In this document: positions 53,489 to 63,657 of the stretch, piece after piece
Position numbering within the stretch: position 1 is the stretch's first letter
How the letters are laid out: each line of letters begins with the position of its first letter
DNA from: Bacillus marasmi
GTDB lineage: Bacteria > Bacillota > Bacilli > Bacillales > Cytobacillaceae
DNA length: 64,000 bases
Assembly: GCF_902168435.1 (NCBI RefSeq)
Contig: NZ_LR656166.1
Coordinates: forward strand, 1 to 64,000
Direction of reading: 5' to 3'
Notes under the pieces: generated by a model
The model's input: the letters and a program-made list of their open reading frames with translations, nothing else
Databases searched by the model: none
What the model was told of the DNA's origin: nothing
Translations under genes and position numbers: made by a program

Positions 53489-53573
53489 GGGTACTTAGGA
53501 GTTTGCTAAGTGCCCTGTTTTTCTACGCATATTGAAAACAGGGCACTAAGAGAGGTAATAAGTGCCCTATTTT
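53489..53573 (+). terminator. Overlapping hairpins with GGGCACTTA-type arms
   Basis: GGGTACTTAG/CTAAGTGCCC (53489-53515, then TGTTTTT) is a normal terminator. AGTGCCCTGTTTT/AAAACAGGGCACT (53509-53548) and GGGCACT/AGTGCCC (53541-53567, then TATTTTT) share the same arms. Only one or two can form at once. The first ends the flavin reductase transcript. Confidence 0.75.
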
Positions 53574-53628
53574 TAATGCTAAATCGAAAAAAGGAAACTT
53601 GTACTAATCAAGCTACATTAATCCACTA

Positions 53629-53889
53629 TTACTCCTCACTATTCTTTTCATCGTGAGGAGGATGGGCGCCGGGATACTGACGAGGAAGATCCTCGTGTAA
53701 ATTCCGATTCTCATAAGTAAATGCGCTATAATATTGCTGCCCTTTTTCCCAAGGCGTCGATTTATTTTCGACGGGTTCACTAACTCCAGTCGGTGACCCA
53801 TATGGCCCCTCTGGAAATTCTTCAGCGGTTAGAAATTCTTGCTGTTTTTCAACATTCTTAAAATCCGAATAATTCTTTTCTTTAGCCAT
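53629..53889 (-). CDS. Small conserved cytosolic protein of Bacillaceae
   Basis: The 86-residue protein is hydrophilic and probably poorly ordered: FLTAEEFPEGPYGSP, ENKSTPWEKGQQYYSAF and LPRQYPGAHPPHDE are its recognisable stretches. From memory, similar short proteins occur in many Bacillus genomes without known function. A GGAGGT site precedes the ATG. It is divergent from the NRDE gene. Confidence 0.75.
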   Translation of the reverse strand: MAKEKNYSDFKNVEKQQEFLTAEEFPEGPYGSPTGVSEPVENKSTPWEKGQQYYSAFTYENRNLHEDLPRQYPGAHPPHDEKNSEE

Positions 53890-54047
53890 TCAGGCAACCT
53901 CCAGCTCTGATAGTGTTAAGCTTAAACGAGTGCGATTTAAGGTGTTTTTTGCTAATATAGCCTTATCATGTCTCTAAATGAAGTGAAGTATGTAGTCATG
54001 GCCGAAGACAAACCTCGGAAAAATTCCTAAAGAGAGTTGTGGTAGTG

Positions 54048-54806
54048 TTGTGTTTAATATTATTTGCCTATAAAGTACATCCGAAATATAAACTGATTGT
54101 TGCAGCAAATCGTGATGAGTTTTACGAAAGACCGACTGCACCCGTCCATTATTGGGAGGATCATCCCGAGATACTGGCTGGTCGGGATTTAAAGCAAATG
54201 GGAACATGGATGGGGATTACGAAATCTGGTCATTTTTCAGCATTAACCAATTATCGTAATCCCAGAGAAAAGACAGAAGGGAAACGTTCACGTGGGGAAC
54301 TTGTTGGGAAATTCCTTATAGAACAGAGTTCTGCGGAGAACTATTTAAGAGAAGTAGCGGAATATAAAGAAATGTATCCTAGTTTTAATTTGCTTGTGGG
54401 GGATACAAATGAGTTGTTTTACTACTCTAATATTGAGGATATCGTAAAAAGATTAGCTCCAGGAGTATACGGCTTAAGTAATCATTTGTTGGATACGGAA
54501 TGGCCGAAAGTAAGGCTTGGTAAGGCAGGTTTGCAGAAAATAATCAAGTTAGGGTCGAACGATTTTGACGAGGAACTTTTTGCGCTGTTGCAAAATGCAG
54601 AACAAGCTTGTGAGCAAGAACTGCCGAAAACAGGGGTTTCTTTGGAGTGGGAGAGGGTTCTCTCGTCGATGTTTATCCAGTCAGAGAATTACGGGACAAG
54701 GAGCTCAACAGTCCTAAAAATGACCGAATCAGAAATATTTTTTAAAGAAAGAGTTTATTCAAATGATGGAACTCAAACGCGAGAGTATGAGTTGCCAATC
54801 AGATAA
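54048..54806 (+). CDS. NRDE-family protein (TANGO2-like)
   Basis: This is a predicted Ntn-hydrolase-fold protein of the NRDE (COG3332) family. The name motif AANRDEFYERPT lies near residue 20, followed by WEDHPEILAGRDLKQMGTW, both hallmarks. Family members start Met-Cys, the Cys being the proposed nucleophile. The open frame begins at GTG 54039, but only TTG 54048 puts Cys (TGT) directly after the initiator, so it is chosen. The biochemical function is not established; the eukaryotic TANGO2 homologue has been linked to haem and lipid handling. Confidence 0.82.
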   Translation: MCLILFAYKVHPKYKLIVAANRDEFYERPTAPVHYWEDHPEILAGRDLKQMGTWMGITKSGHFSALTNYRNPREKTEGKRSRGELVGKFLIEQSSAENYLREVAEYKEMYPSFNLLVGDTNELFYYSNIEDIVKRLAPGVYGLSNHLLDTEWPKVRLGKAGLQKIIKLGSNDFDEELFALLQNAEQACEQELPKTGVSLEWERVLSSMFIQSENYGTRSSTVLKMTESEIFFKERVYSNDGTQTREYELPIR

Positions 54807-54841
54807 AAAAATCCAATTCCTCATTAGGAATTGGATTTTTG
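54805..54841. terminator. Bidirectional terminator
   Basis: AAAAAATCCAATTCC and GGAATTGGATTTTT form a perfect stem with a 6-nt loop. It separates the NRDE gene from the convergent FabK-like gene. Confidence 0.92.
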
Positions 54842-54847
54842 CATAAA

Positions 54848-55813
54848 TTAAGCTGATTGCGTTGCGGCATCGTATTCAGCTGTAAGATTATTAATAATCT
54901 CTTGGACTGGAAGAATATCGTGAATTTCTGTCACACGTGCACCGGCAAATACTAATCCGTGCTCAACATCTCCACCTACAGAAGTAAGAAGTGAGTCAAG
55001 TGTACAGAAGCGATGTGAGCAGCTCTTTAAACAATCGATACATTTTTTAATACGAACCTTTTTATTATCACTAATTGAATCTGTAAACTGATTGATTAAT
55101 GCGCGGCCTTGATAGCCAACAGTTGTTTTAACAAGAACGATATCATCTTCACACGCATCAACATAGCGTTGCTTGAAGACGTCTGGTGCATCACACTCAA
55201 CTGAGGCAACGAAGCGGGTACCCATTTGGACACCAGAAGCGCCCATATCGAGTGCTTTTTTAATATCTGCTCCAGTTAGAATACCGCCAGCTGCGATTAC
55301 AGGAATCTTAACTGCTTCAACTACTTCTGGAAGAATATCAAACATTGGACGGTCGGTTCCTAAGTGACCTCCTGCTTCAAAGCCTTCAACCACGACTGCA
55401 GCAGCACCAAGTTTTTCTGAAATTCTTGCAAGTTTACCAGATGCAACGATTGAGAGAACCGGAATTCCTGCTTCACGACCCCAAGCATACATATCCCTGG
55501 AAATACCTGCTCCAGAAATAATAAAATCTACTTTTTCTTCGATTGCTGCTTTCATTTTATCTGCAAAATCGTTCATTGCGAACAATACATTCACACCTAT
55601 ATATCCTTGCCCATTTGTCAGTTCACGAGCACGTCTAATATGGTAGCGCATTTCTTCAATGGAGATGCCTGTACCGGAAATAATCCCGATTCCGCCTGCG
55701 TTGGATACCGCAGCAGATAATCCACTTAATGAAATGCCAATGCCCATACCACCCTGCATAATTGGAACCTTTGGCGTCATATGTCCTATTTTTAGTTGTG
55801 GAAAGTTCAACAT
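54848..55813 (-). CDS. FabK/nitronate monooxygenase-family flavoprotein
   Basis: This is an FMN-dependent TIM-barrel enzyme of the 2-nitropropane dioxygenase/FabK family. Landmarks are PIMQGGMGIG, the GAGIS segment, EGFEAGGHLG with the catalytic His, AAGGILTG and the phosphate-binding VQMGTRFV. A Cys-rich stretch (CIDCLKSCSHRFC, about residues 257-270) is extra. Nitronate oxidation or enoyl-ACP reduction cannot be told apart by sequence alone. ATG 55813 follows AAAGGGG; the longer frame starts with a TTG lacking a site. A FapR-like site upstream suggests a lipid role. Confidence 0.85.
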   Translation of the reverse strand: MLNFPQLKIGHMTPKVPIMQGGMGIGISLSGLSAAVSNAGGIGIISGTGISIEEMRYHIRRARELTNGQGYIGVNVLFAMNDFADKMKAAIEEKVDFIISGAGISRDMYAWGREAGIPVLSIVASGKLARISEKLGAAAVVVEGFEAGGHLGTDRPMFDILPEVVEAVKIPVIAAGGILTGADIKKALDMGASGVQMGTRFVASVECDAPDVFKQRYVDACEDDIVLVKTTVGYQGRALINQFTDSISDNKKVRIKKCIDCLKSCSHRFCTLDSLLTSVGGDVEHGLVFAGARVTEIHDILPVQEIINNLTAEYDAATQSA

Positions 55814-55889
55814 AATACCCCTTTTCAAAAAAAATAATTGGTAAACTTCCTTCGAACATTGCTGATTTCAACTCAAAAGCAAGCTCCAA

Positions 55890-55906
55890 CTATTACCAGG
55901 TACTAA
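55890..55906 (-). promoter_or_regulatory. FapR-like operator upstream of the FabK-like gene
   Basis: On the minus strand the site reads TTAGTACCTGGTAATAG. It matches the B. subtilis FapR dyad (TTAGTACC with GGTACTAA-like half) as remembered, except at two positions. It lies about 18 nt downstream of the -10 box, where FapR sites usually sit. Confidence 0.55.
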
Positions 55907-55923
55907 AACTTGGTAACATTTTT

Positions 55924-55957
55924 ATTATACCATAAAACGACACTGAATTCGTTTTAT
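55924..55957 (-). promoter_or_regulatory. Promoter of the FabK-like gene with a 9-bp inverted repeat
   Basis: On the minus strand TGG-TATAAT is an extended -10 (TATAAT at 55929-55924). The -35 region lacks a consensus hexamer and is covered by ATAAAACGA and TCGTTTTAT (55932-55940 and 55949-55957), a perfect 9-bp inverted repeat spaced by 8 nt. Confidence 0.55.
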
Positions 55958-56012
55958 CGAAAAAAATTTTGTGAGGAAATTGAGGCAGTTATGAAAACGA
56001 TTTCTTTTCTCG

Positions 56013-56915
56013 TTAACTATATTGCTCGAGTTGATTATAAAATTTTTTTACAAAATCAAAAAAAACTTTCTCTGAAGGTGCAAGCTCTCGCTTCTTTGGA
56101 ACAATTAAACCGACGGATCGTCTTACTTTAGGTGTTGAAATCGGTATTTTTACAGTTAAAGGAGGTGTAGCATCAAATATGGTGCTTTCCGGAAGAAGAG
56201 CCACTCCCATTCCAGCTGAAACAAGGCCTTTTATGGCATCCAGATCCTCCCCAATTGTAGAGGCGTGAGGAACGAATCCAGCCTGTTTACAGGAATCGAT
56301 GACAATACGGTGCAGAATCATTCCCTCTGGAAATAACACAAAATCATCATGACATAATTCATTTAAGCGTAGTTTTTGGCGCTTGGCGAGCCGGTGGTTG
56401 ATTGGTAGAAGAGCAGAAATACTTTCCGAAAAAAGTATATGTCCCTCTATATCTGTATCCTCCAATGGTACCGGACCCAAAAAAGCGATATCAATGTCTC
56501 TATTTTTTACCGAATCTATTAAGAAACGGTAAGAGCCCTGTCTTAATTGGAAGCTGACATTTTCAAAGTTTTCTTTAAAAGCAGAAATAACCGTAGGCAA
56601 AAAGTGACTGGCTAAACTGGTTGGAAATCCAATTTTGATTGTTCCCCGTTCAGGGTCTAAATATTCATCTATCTGTTTTTTCGCATAATCAATTGATTTT
56701 AATGCAGTTTCAGCATGTTCTAAAAAAAGCCTCCCAGCCGGTGTCAACTTTACATTTCGACCTTCCTTTTCGAATAATTGGACCCCAAGCTCTGTTTCTA
56801 AATTTGTAATTTGCCTACTAATAGCGGACTGTGCAATATGTAGAAATTGGGCAGCTTCTGACACGTGTTCCCGATTTGCGACTTCACAAAAATAGCGTAA
56901 TTGTCGAACTTCCAT
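56013..56915 (-). CDS. gltC: LysR-family activator of glutamate synthase, GltC
   Basis: GltC activates gltAB when glutamate is needed. The helix-turn-helix (VSEAAQFLHIAQSAISRQI, about residues 17-35) and the whole effector domain agree closely with B. subtilis GltC, including EYLDPERGTIKIGFPTSLAS and EDLDAIKGLVSAGMGVALLPEST. The length from ATG 56915 is 300 residues, equal to B. subtilis; the frame extends to a GTG that lies at the AAAGGAG site. It is divergent from gltA. Confidence 0.95.
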   Translation of the reverse strand: MEVRQLRYFCEVANREHVSEAAQFLHIAQSAISRQITNLETELGVQLFEKEGRNVKLTPAGRLFLEHAETALKSIDYAKKQIDEYLDPERGTIKIGFPTSLASHFLPTVISAFKENFENVSFQLRQGSYRFLIDSVKNRDIDIAFLGPVPLEDTDIEGHILFSESISALLPINHRLAKRQKLRLNELCHDDFVLFPEGMILHRIVIDSCKQAGFVPHASTIGEDLDAIKGLVSAGMGVALLPESTIFDATPPLTVKIPISTPKVRRSVGLIVPKKRELAPSEKVFFDFVKKFYNQLEQYS

Positions 56916-56971
56916 TACTTCCACTCCTTTATATATATCGTTTTGAGAATGATTTTATCGAAATTATATAT

Positions 56972-56991
56972 TGTTAATATCGATTTTAACA
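56972..56991. promoter_or_regulatory. Dyad in the gltC-gltA intergenic region
   Basis: TGTTAA and TTAACA flank an ATCGAT centre, giving nine of ten symmetric pairs. It overlaps the likely -35 region of gltA (-10 TATTGT at 56997-57002), as expected for a LysR-type activator site. Confidence 0.5.
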
Positions 56992-57036
56992 GATAGTATT
57001 GTTTTAGGAAACAAAAAGTGAAACGGGGGAGAAAAA

Positions 57037-60000
57037 ATGTCATTTAATCAACTTCCATCTGCAACTGGCCTCTACCGACCGGAGTTTGAACACGATGCAT
57101 GTGGAATCGGTCTATATGCAAATGTGAAAGGGAAAGCTTCGCACGATATTGTCAAAAAGGGATTGCAAATGCTCTGTAAGTTGGATCACCGCGGTGGTCA
57201 AGGTAGTGATCCGCTTACTGGAGATGGCGCGGGAATAATGGTTCAAATCCCAGATGAATTTTTTAGGAGAGAATGTCCGGAGCTTAAATTACCTAAAAAG
57301 GGCAGCTACGGAGTCGGAATGATATTTTTTACGAATGATTTACAATCTCGAAATGAGATAGAAGATTATATAAATAATCTAGTTGTTTTTGAGGGGCAGA
57401 CCATACTTGGTTGGAGAGATGTGCCTGTAAATGTCGAAAAACTTGGAACTGTCGGAAAACAGAGTCAACCAGTTATTCGTCAAGTGTTTATTGGAGCTAA
57501 TCCAGAGCTTACCGAGAGATTAGCATTTGAACGAAAATTATATGTAATTCGTAAGCAAGTTGAATTTTTTGCACAAGAAAAGGACTCTCGCTTATATTTC
57601 GCCAGCCTTTCATCACAAACGATCGTTTATAAAGGCTTGTTAACGCCAGATCAGGTTGATGAGTTTTATTTAGACTTAAAGGATGAGTTATTTGTATCAG
57701 CCTTTTCACTAGTACATTCCCGGTTCAGCACGAATACATTTCCGAGCTGGGAAAGAGCTCATCCAAACCGCTATTTAATTCATAATGGTGAGATTAATAC
57801 ATTAAGAGGAAATATCAACTGGATGAAAGCCCGTGAACAACAATTTGTATCTGAAGCGTTTGGCAAGGACTTGCATAAGGTGCTTCCTGTATTAGATACA
57901 ACCGGTAGTGATTCGTCCATGTTGGATAATGCATTCGAATTCTTCGTGCTCGCTGGTCGTTCTCCAGCTCACACAGCAATGATGTTGATTCCAGAGCCTT
58001 GGACTGAAAACCCACATATTTCAGATGAAAAAAGAGCTTTTTACCAATATCACAGCTCACTTATGGAGCCTTGGGATGGACCGACGGCCATTTCATTTAC
58101 AAATGGAAAACAAATCGGGGCTATTTTGGATCGGAACGGTCTTCGTCCTGCACGTTATTATGTGACGAAGGATGATTATATTATTCTATCATCTGAGGTT
58201 GGCGTTATTGATGTAGAAGAAAGTAATATCCTTTATAAAGATCGTTTAAGCCCAGGTAAGATGCTGTTAATCGACTTAGAGCAAGGTCGAATCATTTCCG
58301 ATGAGGAAATAAAAGCTGAAATGGCCAATACCGAAACCTATCAAGAGTGGCTTGATAACAACCTAGTAAAATTAAACGGTGAGTTGAAGGAAACCAATCT
58401 TGAGCCACTTCCAGACTTAAGAGTTCGTAAAAAAGCATTCGGCTATACGCATGAGGATATTAATAAGTATTTAATACCAGTTGTAACTGAAGGTAAAGAT
58501 CCGCTTGGTTCAATGGGAACAGATACACCACTTGCGGTTTTATCGGAACGTCCACAATCATTATTTAATTATTTTAAACAATCATTTGCGCAGGTTACTA
58601 ATCCGCCGATTGATGCGATTCGTGAGCATATTGTAACATCGACGATGACGTTATTGGGGGCTGAAGGGAATCTCCTCCATCCAAATGAAGAAAATGCTCG
58701 CCGCATTGAGCTTGATACATTTGTACTTTCAAATAATCAACTCACACAGATTAAAGAGGGTGTAACGGATTATTTCGTTAGTAGGACCATCGAAACCTTA
58801 TTTACGGAAAGCTTAGAACAACGCTTGGTTGAAATTTGCGAAGAAGCAGAGCAGGCAATTGTGGATGGCGTGAACCTCCTTATTCTTTCAGACCGAAATC
58901 TGGACGAACAAAAGGTGGCAATTCCAGTATTGTTAGCTGCAAGTGCGATTCATCAGCACCTTGTTCATCGCGGAAGCCGTACACAAACTAGCATCCTTGT
59001 AGAATCTGGTGAGGCTAGGGAAGTTCATCATTTTGCAGCATTGATTGGCTACGGTGTAGATGCCATTAATCCTTATCTTGTTTTTGAGGTTTATAAAAAA
59101 GCGATTGCAGATGGAGTTCTAGAACTTAACTATCAAGACGCAGTGGATAAATATATGAAGGCAATAACTGAAGGTGTTGTAAAGGTTATGTCTAAAATGG
59201 GGATTTCCACTGTTCAAAGCTATCGTGGGGCCCAAATTTTTGAAGCTGTTGGTTTAGGTGCCAACTTGATTAATCATTATTTTAATGGAACTGCATCGCA
59301 AATTGGTGGGATTGAAATGGATGTTGTCGCAAAGGAAGCGCTGCTACGACATCAAGACGCTTATGGTGCTTCTGTTGATGACACGCTTGATTCCGGCAGT
59401 GAATTCCAATGGAGAAAAAATGGGGAATTCCATGCTTTTAATCCAAGCACTATTCATACTTTACAATTATCGACTCGAAAGAATGATTATCAAACCTATA
59501 AAAAATTCTCTAATGCTGCAAATGAAGAACGAATGGGCTTTTTGCGTAATATGTTTTCATTTAATGAAAATCGTCAGCCTGTGCCAGTTGAAGAGGTTGA
59601 ATCGGTAGAATCGATTTTACGTCGATTTAAAACAGGAGCCATGTCATTCGGCTCAATCAGCCAAGAAGCTCATGAGGCTTTGGCCATTGCAATGAACCGG
59701 ATTGGAGCAAAAAGCAATAGCGGTGAAGGTGGCGAAAATCCAGCTCGCTATATTCCTGATGCTAATGGGGATTCCCGTCGCAGTGCTATCAAGCAAATTG
59801 CTTCTGGTCGCTTTGGAGTCAAAAGTCATTATCTTGTAAATGCTGATGAACTACAAATTAAAATGGCACAAGGTGCAAAGCCTGGAGAAGGCGGACAGCT
59901 TCCAGGAAATAAAGTTTATCCTTGGGTTGCAGAGGTTCGCGGTTCAACTCCAGGAGTAGGATTAATTTCACCGCCACCACATCACGATATTTATTCTATT

Positions 60001-61602
60001 GAAGATTTAGCGCAGTTAATTCATGATATGAAAAATGCTAATCGCAACGCACGAGTTAGCGTGAAGCTTGTTTCAAAAGCTGGTGTAGGAACAATTGCAG
60101 CTGGAGTTGCAAAGGGTGCAGCAGATGTCATAGTTATTAGTGGTTATGATGGTGGAACCGGGGCATCACCGAAAACAAGTATTAAACATACTGGTATGCC
60201 TTGGGAGCTTGGGTTAGCTGAAGCTCATCAAACTCTGATGCTTAATGGCTTGCGTAATCGTGTTGTCTTAGAAACCGATGGTAAGCTTATGACGGGTCGT
60301 GATGTAGTACTGGCGGCGCTTTTAGGTGCTGAAGAATTTGGCTTTGCAACAGCACCACTTGTTGTACTTGGATGTGTAATGATGCGCGCTTGTCATTTAG
60401 ATACTTGCCCAGTTGGGGTTGCCACTCAAAATCCGGAATTGCGAAGAAAATTCGTTGGCGACCCAGATTATATCGTAAATTACTTTACGTTTGTTGCTCA
60501 AGAGGTAAGAGAAATGATGGCAGAGCTTGGTTTTAGAACGGTTGAAGACATGGTTGGTCGAACTGATATGTTAACGGTAAGTGATCGTGCTCAAAATCAT
60601 TGGAAGGCAAAACACCTTGATTTATCAGCATTGTTGCAGAAACCAGAAGGTCCTCGTACCTTTAGCTCTCCGCAAGATCATAAAATTGAGAAATCCTTGG
60701 ATATGCGTGAGATTTTGCCGGTTGTTCAAACAGCGGTTGTAAACAAAACTAAGATTGATGCAGCTTTTAACATTACCAATATTGATCGAGTTGTAGGAAC
60801 AATTGTTGGAAGTGAAATCTCGAAGAAATATGGGGAAGCGGGACTCCCTGAAGATAGTATTACGCTACGCTTTACCGGTTCAGCGGGCCAAAGCTTTGGC
60901 GCATTCATTCCGAACGGCATGACGATGTATTTAACTGGAGATGCGAACGATTATATTGGTAAAGGTTTATCTGGTGGTAAAATTATCGTTACTTCAAAAC
61001 CTGAACTAGCCCTTGACTCAGCAAATAATGTCATTGCCGGAAATATTGCTTTGTACGGTGCAACAAGTGGAGAAGCATACATTAATGGTCTTGCTGGAGA
61101 ACGTTTTTGTGTTCGAAACAGTGGTGCTGATGCGGTTGTTGAAGGTGTGGGGGACCATGGTTGTGAATATATGACGGGTGGCCGTGCTGTTGTGCTTGGT
61201 CCAGTTGGTAAAAACTTTGCAGCAGGTATGTCGGGTGGTATTGCTTACTTATTATCCGAAAATCATGAAGAAACGAAGAAGCTTTGTAACGATGAGATGA
61301 TTGAATTTGAAACTTTAATAGATAAAAACGAAATTAATGAAGTCAGACAATTAGTTCTCAAGCACCATCAATATACAGGTAGCCCACTGGCAAATCTAGT
61401 GTTGAATCAGTGGGGTGATTTTGAAGGGAAGTTCCTTAAAGTCATTCCGAAAGATTACAAGCGCATGATGGCGCAAATTGAGGAACAAAAGGCAAGTGGA
61501 TTATCGAACGAAGAGGCAGTAATGAAAGCATTTGAAGCAAATGTAATTGAACAAAAAGCCCCTTCAGCAAAAAAAGAATTACTAGAAACAGTAGGAAACT
61601 AA
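57037..61602 (+). CDS. gltA: Glutamate synthase large subunit
   Basis: GltA forms glutamate from glutamine and 2-oxoglutarate. An N-terminal class II glutaminase domain has its nucleophile Cys22 (EHDACGIGL) exposed after propeptide removal. A central domain, an FMN-binding synthase domain and a C-terminal beta-helix ([20 protein letters not shown]) follow. The 3Fe-4S ligands are in [15 protein letters not shown]. The length of 1521 residues is normal. The start has a GGGGGAG site. gltB follows after 16 nt. Confidence 0.98.
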   Translation: MSFNQLPSATGLYRPEFEHDACGIGLYANVKGKASHDIVKKGLQMLCKLDHRGGQGSDPLTGDGAGIMVQIPDEFFRRECPELKLPKKGSYGVGMIFFTNDLQSRNEIEDYINNLVVFEGQTILGWRDVPVNVEKLGTVGKQSQPVIRQVFIGANPELTERLAFERKLYVIRKQVEFFAQEKDSRLYFASLSSQTIVYKGLLTPDQVDEFYLDLKDELFVSAFSLVHSRFSTNTFPSWERAHPNRYLIHNGEINTLRGNINWMKAREQQFVSEAFGKDLHKVLPVLDTTGSDSSMLDNAFEFFVLAGRSPAHTAMMLIPEPWTENPHISDEKRAFYQYHSSLMEPWDGPTAISFTNGKQIGAILDRNGLRPARYYVTKDDYIILSSEVGVIDVEESNILYKDRLSPGKMLLIDLEQGRIISDEEIKAEMANTETYQEWLDNNLVKLNGELKETNLEPLPDLRVRKKAFGYTHEDINKYLIPVVTEGKDPLGSMGTDTPLAVLSERPQSLFNYFKQSFAQVTNPPIDAIREHIVTSTMTLLGAEGNLLHPNEENARRIELDTFVLSNNQLTQIKEGVTDYFVSRTIETLFTESLEQRLVEICEEAEQAIVDGVNLLILSDRNLDEQKVAIPVLLAASAIHQHLVHRGSRTQTSILVESGEAREVHHFAALIGYGVDAINPYLVFEVYKKAIADGVLELNYQDAVDKYMKAITEGVVKVMSKMGISTVQSYRGAQIFEAVGLGANLINHYFNGTASQIGGIEMDVVAKEALLRHQDAYGASVDDTLDSGSEFQWRKNGEFHAFNPSTIHTLQLSTRKNDYQTYKKFSNAANEERMGFLRNMFSFNENRQPVPVEEVESVESILRRFKTGAMSFGSISQEAHEALAIAMNRIGAKSNSGEGGENPARYIPDANGDSRRSAIKQIASGRFGVKSHYLVNADELQIKMAQGAKPGEGGQLPGNKVYPWVAEVRGSTPGVGLISPPPHHDIYSIEDLAQLIHDMKNANRNARVSVKLVSKAGVGTIAAGVAKGAADVIVISGYDGGTGASPKTSIKHTGMPWELGLAEAHQTLMLNGLRNRVVLETDGKLMTGRDVVLAALLGAEEFGFATAPLVVLGCVMMRACHLDTCPVGVATQNPELRRKFVGDPDYIVNYFTFVAQEVREMMAELGFRTVEDMVGRTDMLTVSDRAQNHWKAKHLDLSALLQKPEGPRTFSSPQDHKIEKSLDMREILPVVQTAVVNKTKIDAAFNITNIDRVVGTIVGSEISKKYGEAGLPEDSITLRFTGSAGQSFGAFIPNGMTMYLTGDANDYIGKGLSGGKIIVTSKPELALDSANNVIAGNIALYGATSGEAYINGLAGERFCVRNSGADAVVEGVGDHGCEYMTGGRAVVLGPVGKNFAAGMSGGIAYLLSENHEETKKLCNDEMIEFETLIDKNEINEVRQLVLKHHQYTGSPLANLVLNQWGDFEGKFLKVIPKDYKRMMAQIEEQKASGLSNEEAVMKAFEANVIEQKAPSAKKELLETVGN

Positions 61603-61618
61603 GGAAGGGGAGAGGAAG

Positions 61619-63103
61619 ATGGGAAAAGCAACCGGATTTATGGAATATGTGCGTGAAGAAGCAAAGGAACGCAATCCGAGAACACGTCTAAATGATTGGA
61701 AAGAATACTCTGCGCCTTTCTCCGATGACACATTGAAAAGACAGGGTGCCCGCTGCATGGATTGCGGGACTCCTTTCTGTCACATGGGTATGGAGCTAAA
61801 CGGATTCACCTCAGGGTGCCCGCTGCACAATTTAATTCCTGAGTGGAATGACCTAGTTTATCGAGGAAGATGGCAGGAAGCATTAGAACGTTTGAGCAAA
61901 ACCAATAATTTCCCTGAGTTTACTGGAAGAGTTTGTCCTGCGCCATGCGAAGGCTCATGTACCGTTAATTTAACAGATGAACCTGCTGTCGCAATTAAAA
62001 ATATTGAACGTGCTATCATTGATAAAGGTTTCTCGGAAGGCTGGATTACACCGAGAATACCAGCGGTACGTACAGGTAAAAAAGTAGCCGTAATTGGATC
62101 TGGTCCAGCGGGACTCGCTGCTGCAGATCAATTAAATCAAGCAGGTCATAGTGTCACCGTGTATGAAAAGGATGATCGCTTTGGCGGTTTACTCATGTAC
62201 GGTATTCCAAATATGAAGCTCGATAAAGGTGTCGTTGAGCGCCGTGTTGATTTATTAGCACAGGAAGAAATTTCGTTTGCACCAAATGTTGAAGTGGGCA
62301 AAGATATCACAGCCGCAGAACTTCAAGCACAATACGATGCAGTGATTTTGGCGATTGGTGCCCAAAAGCAACGTGACCTAGTTTTGGAAGGTCGTTCAGC
62401 TGATGGTATCCATTTTGCGATGGATTACCTAACTCAAGCAACGAAGAGCTTATTAGGTACAAAATTGGAAGATGAACCATTTATCAGTGCAGAAGGCAAG
62501 GACGTCATAGTCATTGGTGGTGGGGATACTGGTGCTGACTGTATGGCCACTGCGCTTCGCCAAGGCTGTAATAGTGTTGTCCAATTTGGTAAGCATCCTC
62601 AGCTTCCAGGTTCTCGTAATGCAGATAACATGTGGCCTGAACAACCGCAAGTATTTACTATCGACTATGCCCATAAAGAGGCGGAAGCGGCATTCGGCGG
62701 GGATCCTCGCCAATATTGTATCCAAACAAAGAAAATTGTCGCAGATGAATTTGGTCACGTAAAAGAATTGCATACGATTCAGATGGAAAAATCCTTTGAC
62801 GAAAACGGTAAAGCAGTATTCACTGAGCTTCCTGGAACTGAAAAGGTTTGGCCTGCACAGCTCGTGTTAATTGCAATCGGCTTTGAAGGACCAGAACAGC
62901 AATTGCTTTCTCAGTTTGAATTAGAAACTGTTAACAATAAAGTTAAAGCAGAATACGGTAAGTTTACGACAAATGTTGAAGGTGTTTTTGCTGCTGGTGA
63001 TGTTCGTCGTGGTCAAAGTTTAATTGTTTGGGCGATAAATGAAGGCCGAGAAGTAGCGCGCGAAGTTGATCGTTATTTAATGGGAAGTTCTAATTTACCT
63101 TAA
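61619..63103 (+). CDS. gltB: Glutamate synthase small subunit
   Basis: GltB passes electrons from NADPH to GltA. N-terminal Cys motifs ([25 protein letters not shown]) bind two 4Fe-4S clusters. The FAD motif [10 protein letters not shown] is near residue 151 and the NADPH motif GGGDTGADC near 297. The C-terminal [20 protein letters not shown] closes the FAD site. The length is 494 residues. A GGGGAGAGG site precedes the ATG. Confidence 0.97.
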   Translation: MGKATGFMEYVREEAKERNPRTRLNDWKEYSAPFSDDTLKRQGARCMDCGTPFCHMGMELNGFTSGCPLHNLIPEWNDLVYRGRWQEALERLSKTNNFPEFTGRVCPAPCEGSCTVNLTDEPAVAIKNIERAIIDKGFSEGWITPRIPAVRTGKKVAVIGSGPAGLAAADQLNQAGHSVTVYEKDDRFGGLLMYGIPNMKLDKGVVERRVDLLAQEEISFAPNVEVGKDITAAELQAQYDAVILAIGAQKQRDLVLEGRSADGIHFAMDYLTQATKSLLGTKLEDEPFISAEGKDVIVIGGGDTGADCMATALRQGCNSVVQFGKHPQLPGSRNADNMWPEQPQVFTIDYAHKEAEAAFGGDPRQYCIQTKKIVADEFGHVKELHTIQMEKSFDENGKAVFTELPGTEKVWPAQLVLIAIGFEGPEQQLLSQFELETVNNKVKAEYGKFTTNVEGVFAAGDVRRGQSLIVWAINEGREVAREVDRYLMGSSNLP

Positions 63104-63137
63104 AACCATTTCTGAACGAAGCTGGGATAGAACTAAA

Positions 63138-63370
63138 TTGTCCGCTATTAAAACTGAATGATTTTCATGTAGGTATGAAAATGAATAAACGGAAAATTTC
63201 CGCTTATTGAATGTAAGGGAGGCTAATTGAGGTGAAATAAGAGGAGAATTTCCGCTTAACTACTCTCAAAAAGATAAAATCCAGTGATTTTTATGAAATA
63301 AGCGGAAAAACTCCTTTTATTCTTAGGAAAAAACCCATATTTCCCAAAATAAGCGGAATTCTTCCCCTTA
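63138..63370 (+). repeat. Array of AATAAGCGGAA palindromic repeats after gltB
   Basis: Four imperfect copies of a 25-bp palindrome (AATAAGCGGAAAA...TTCCGCTTATT) begin at about 63184, 63235, 63295 and 63346, with a partial one near 63138. The first copy is almost fully symmetric; the others have decayed. Spacing is 51-60 bp. The rest of the 550-nt gap holds one terminator and no gene. Confidence 0.75.
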
Positions 63371-63472
63371 TATCAAGGTTATCAACATTTGGTTAACAGA
63401 TCCACATGAAAAAATTTGGCAGATCAATGTAATTCCCAGTCATTTCAGGGTAGTGGTATTGTAAAAAGAAAA

Positions 63473-63528
63473 AAACTCGAACTATTAGGAAATTCTAAGT
63501 AGAATTTCGCATAATAGTTCGTTTTTTT
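63473..63528. terminator. Terminator downstream of gltB
   Basis: CGAACTATTA and TAATAGTTCG enclose an inner AAATTCT/AGAATTT hairpin, and seven T follow. A stretch of A on the left allows weaker action on the other strand. Confidence 0.85.
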
Positions 63529-63657
63529 GTTTTGCTGATATACTCATTACCCAGCTTCGTTTCTTTAGAATATATTTAATTATCGGGACAAGTATCCACT
63601 CCTCAATTCTTCCTATTTCATATAGTAATGTATAACGAGATTAGGAGGTGGATGGAT

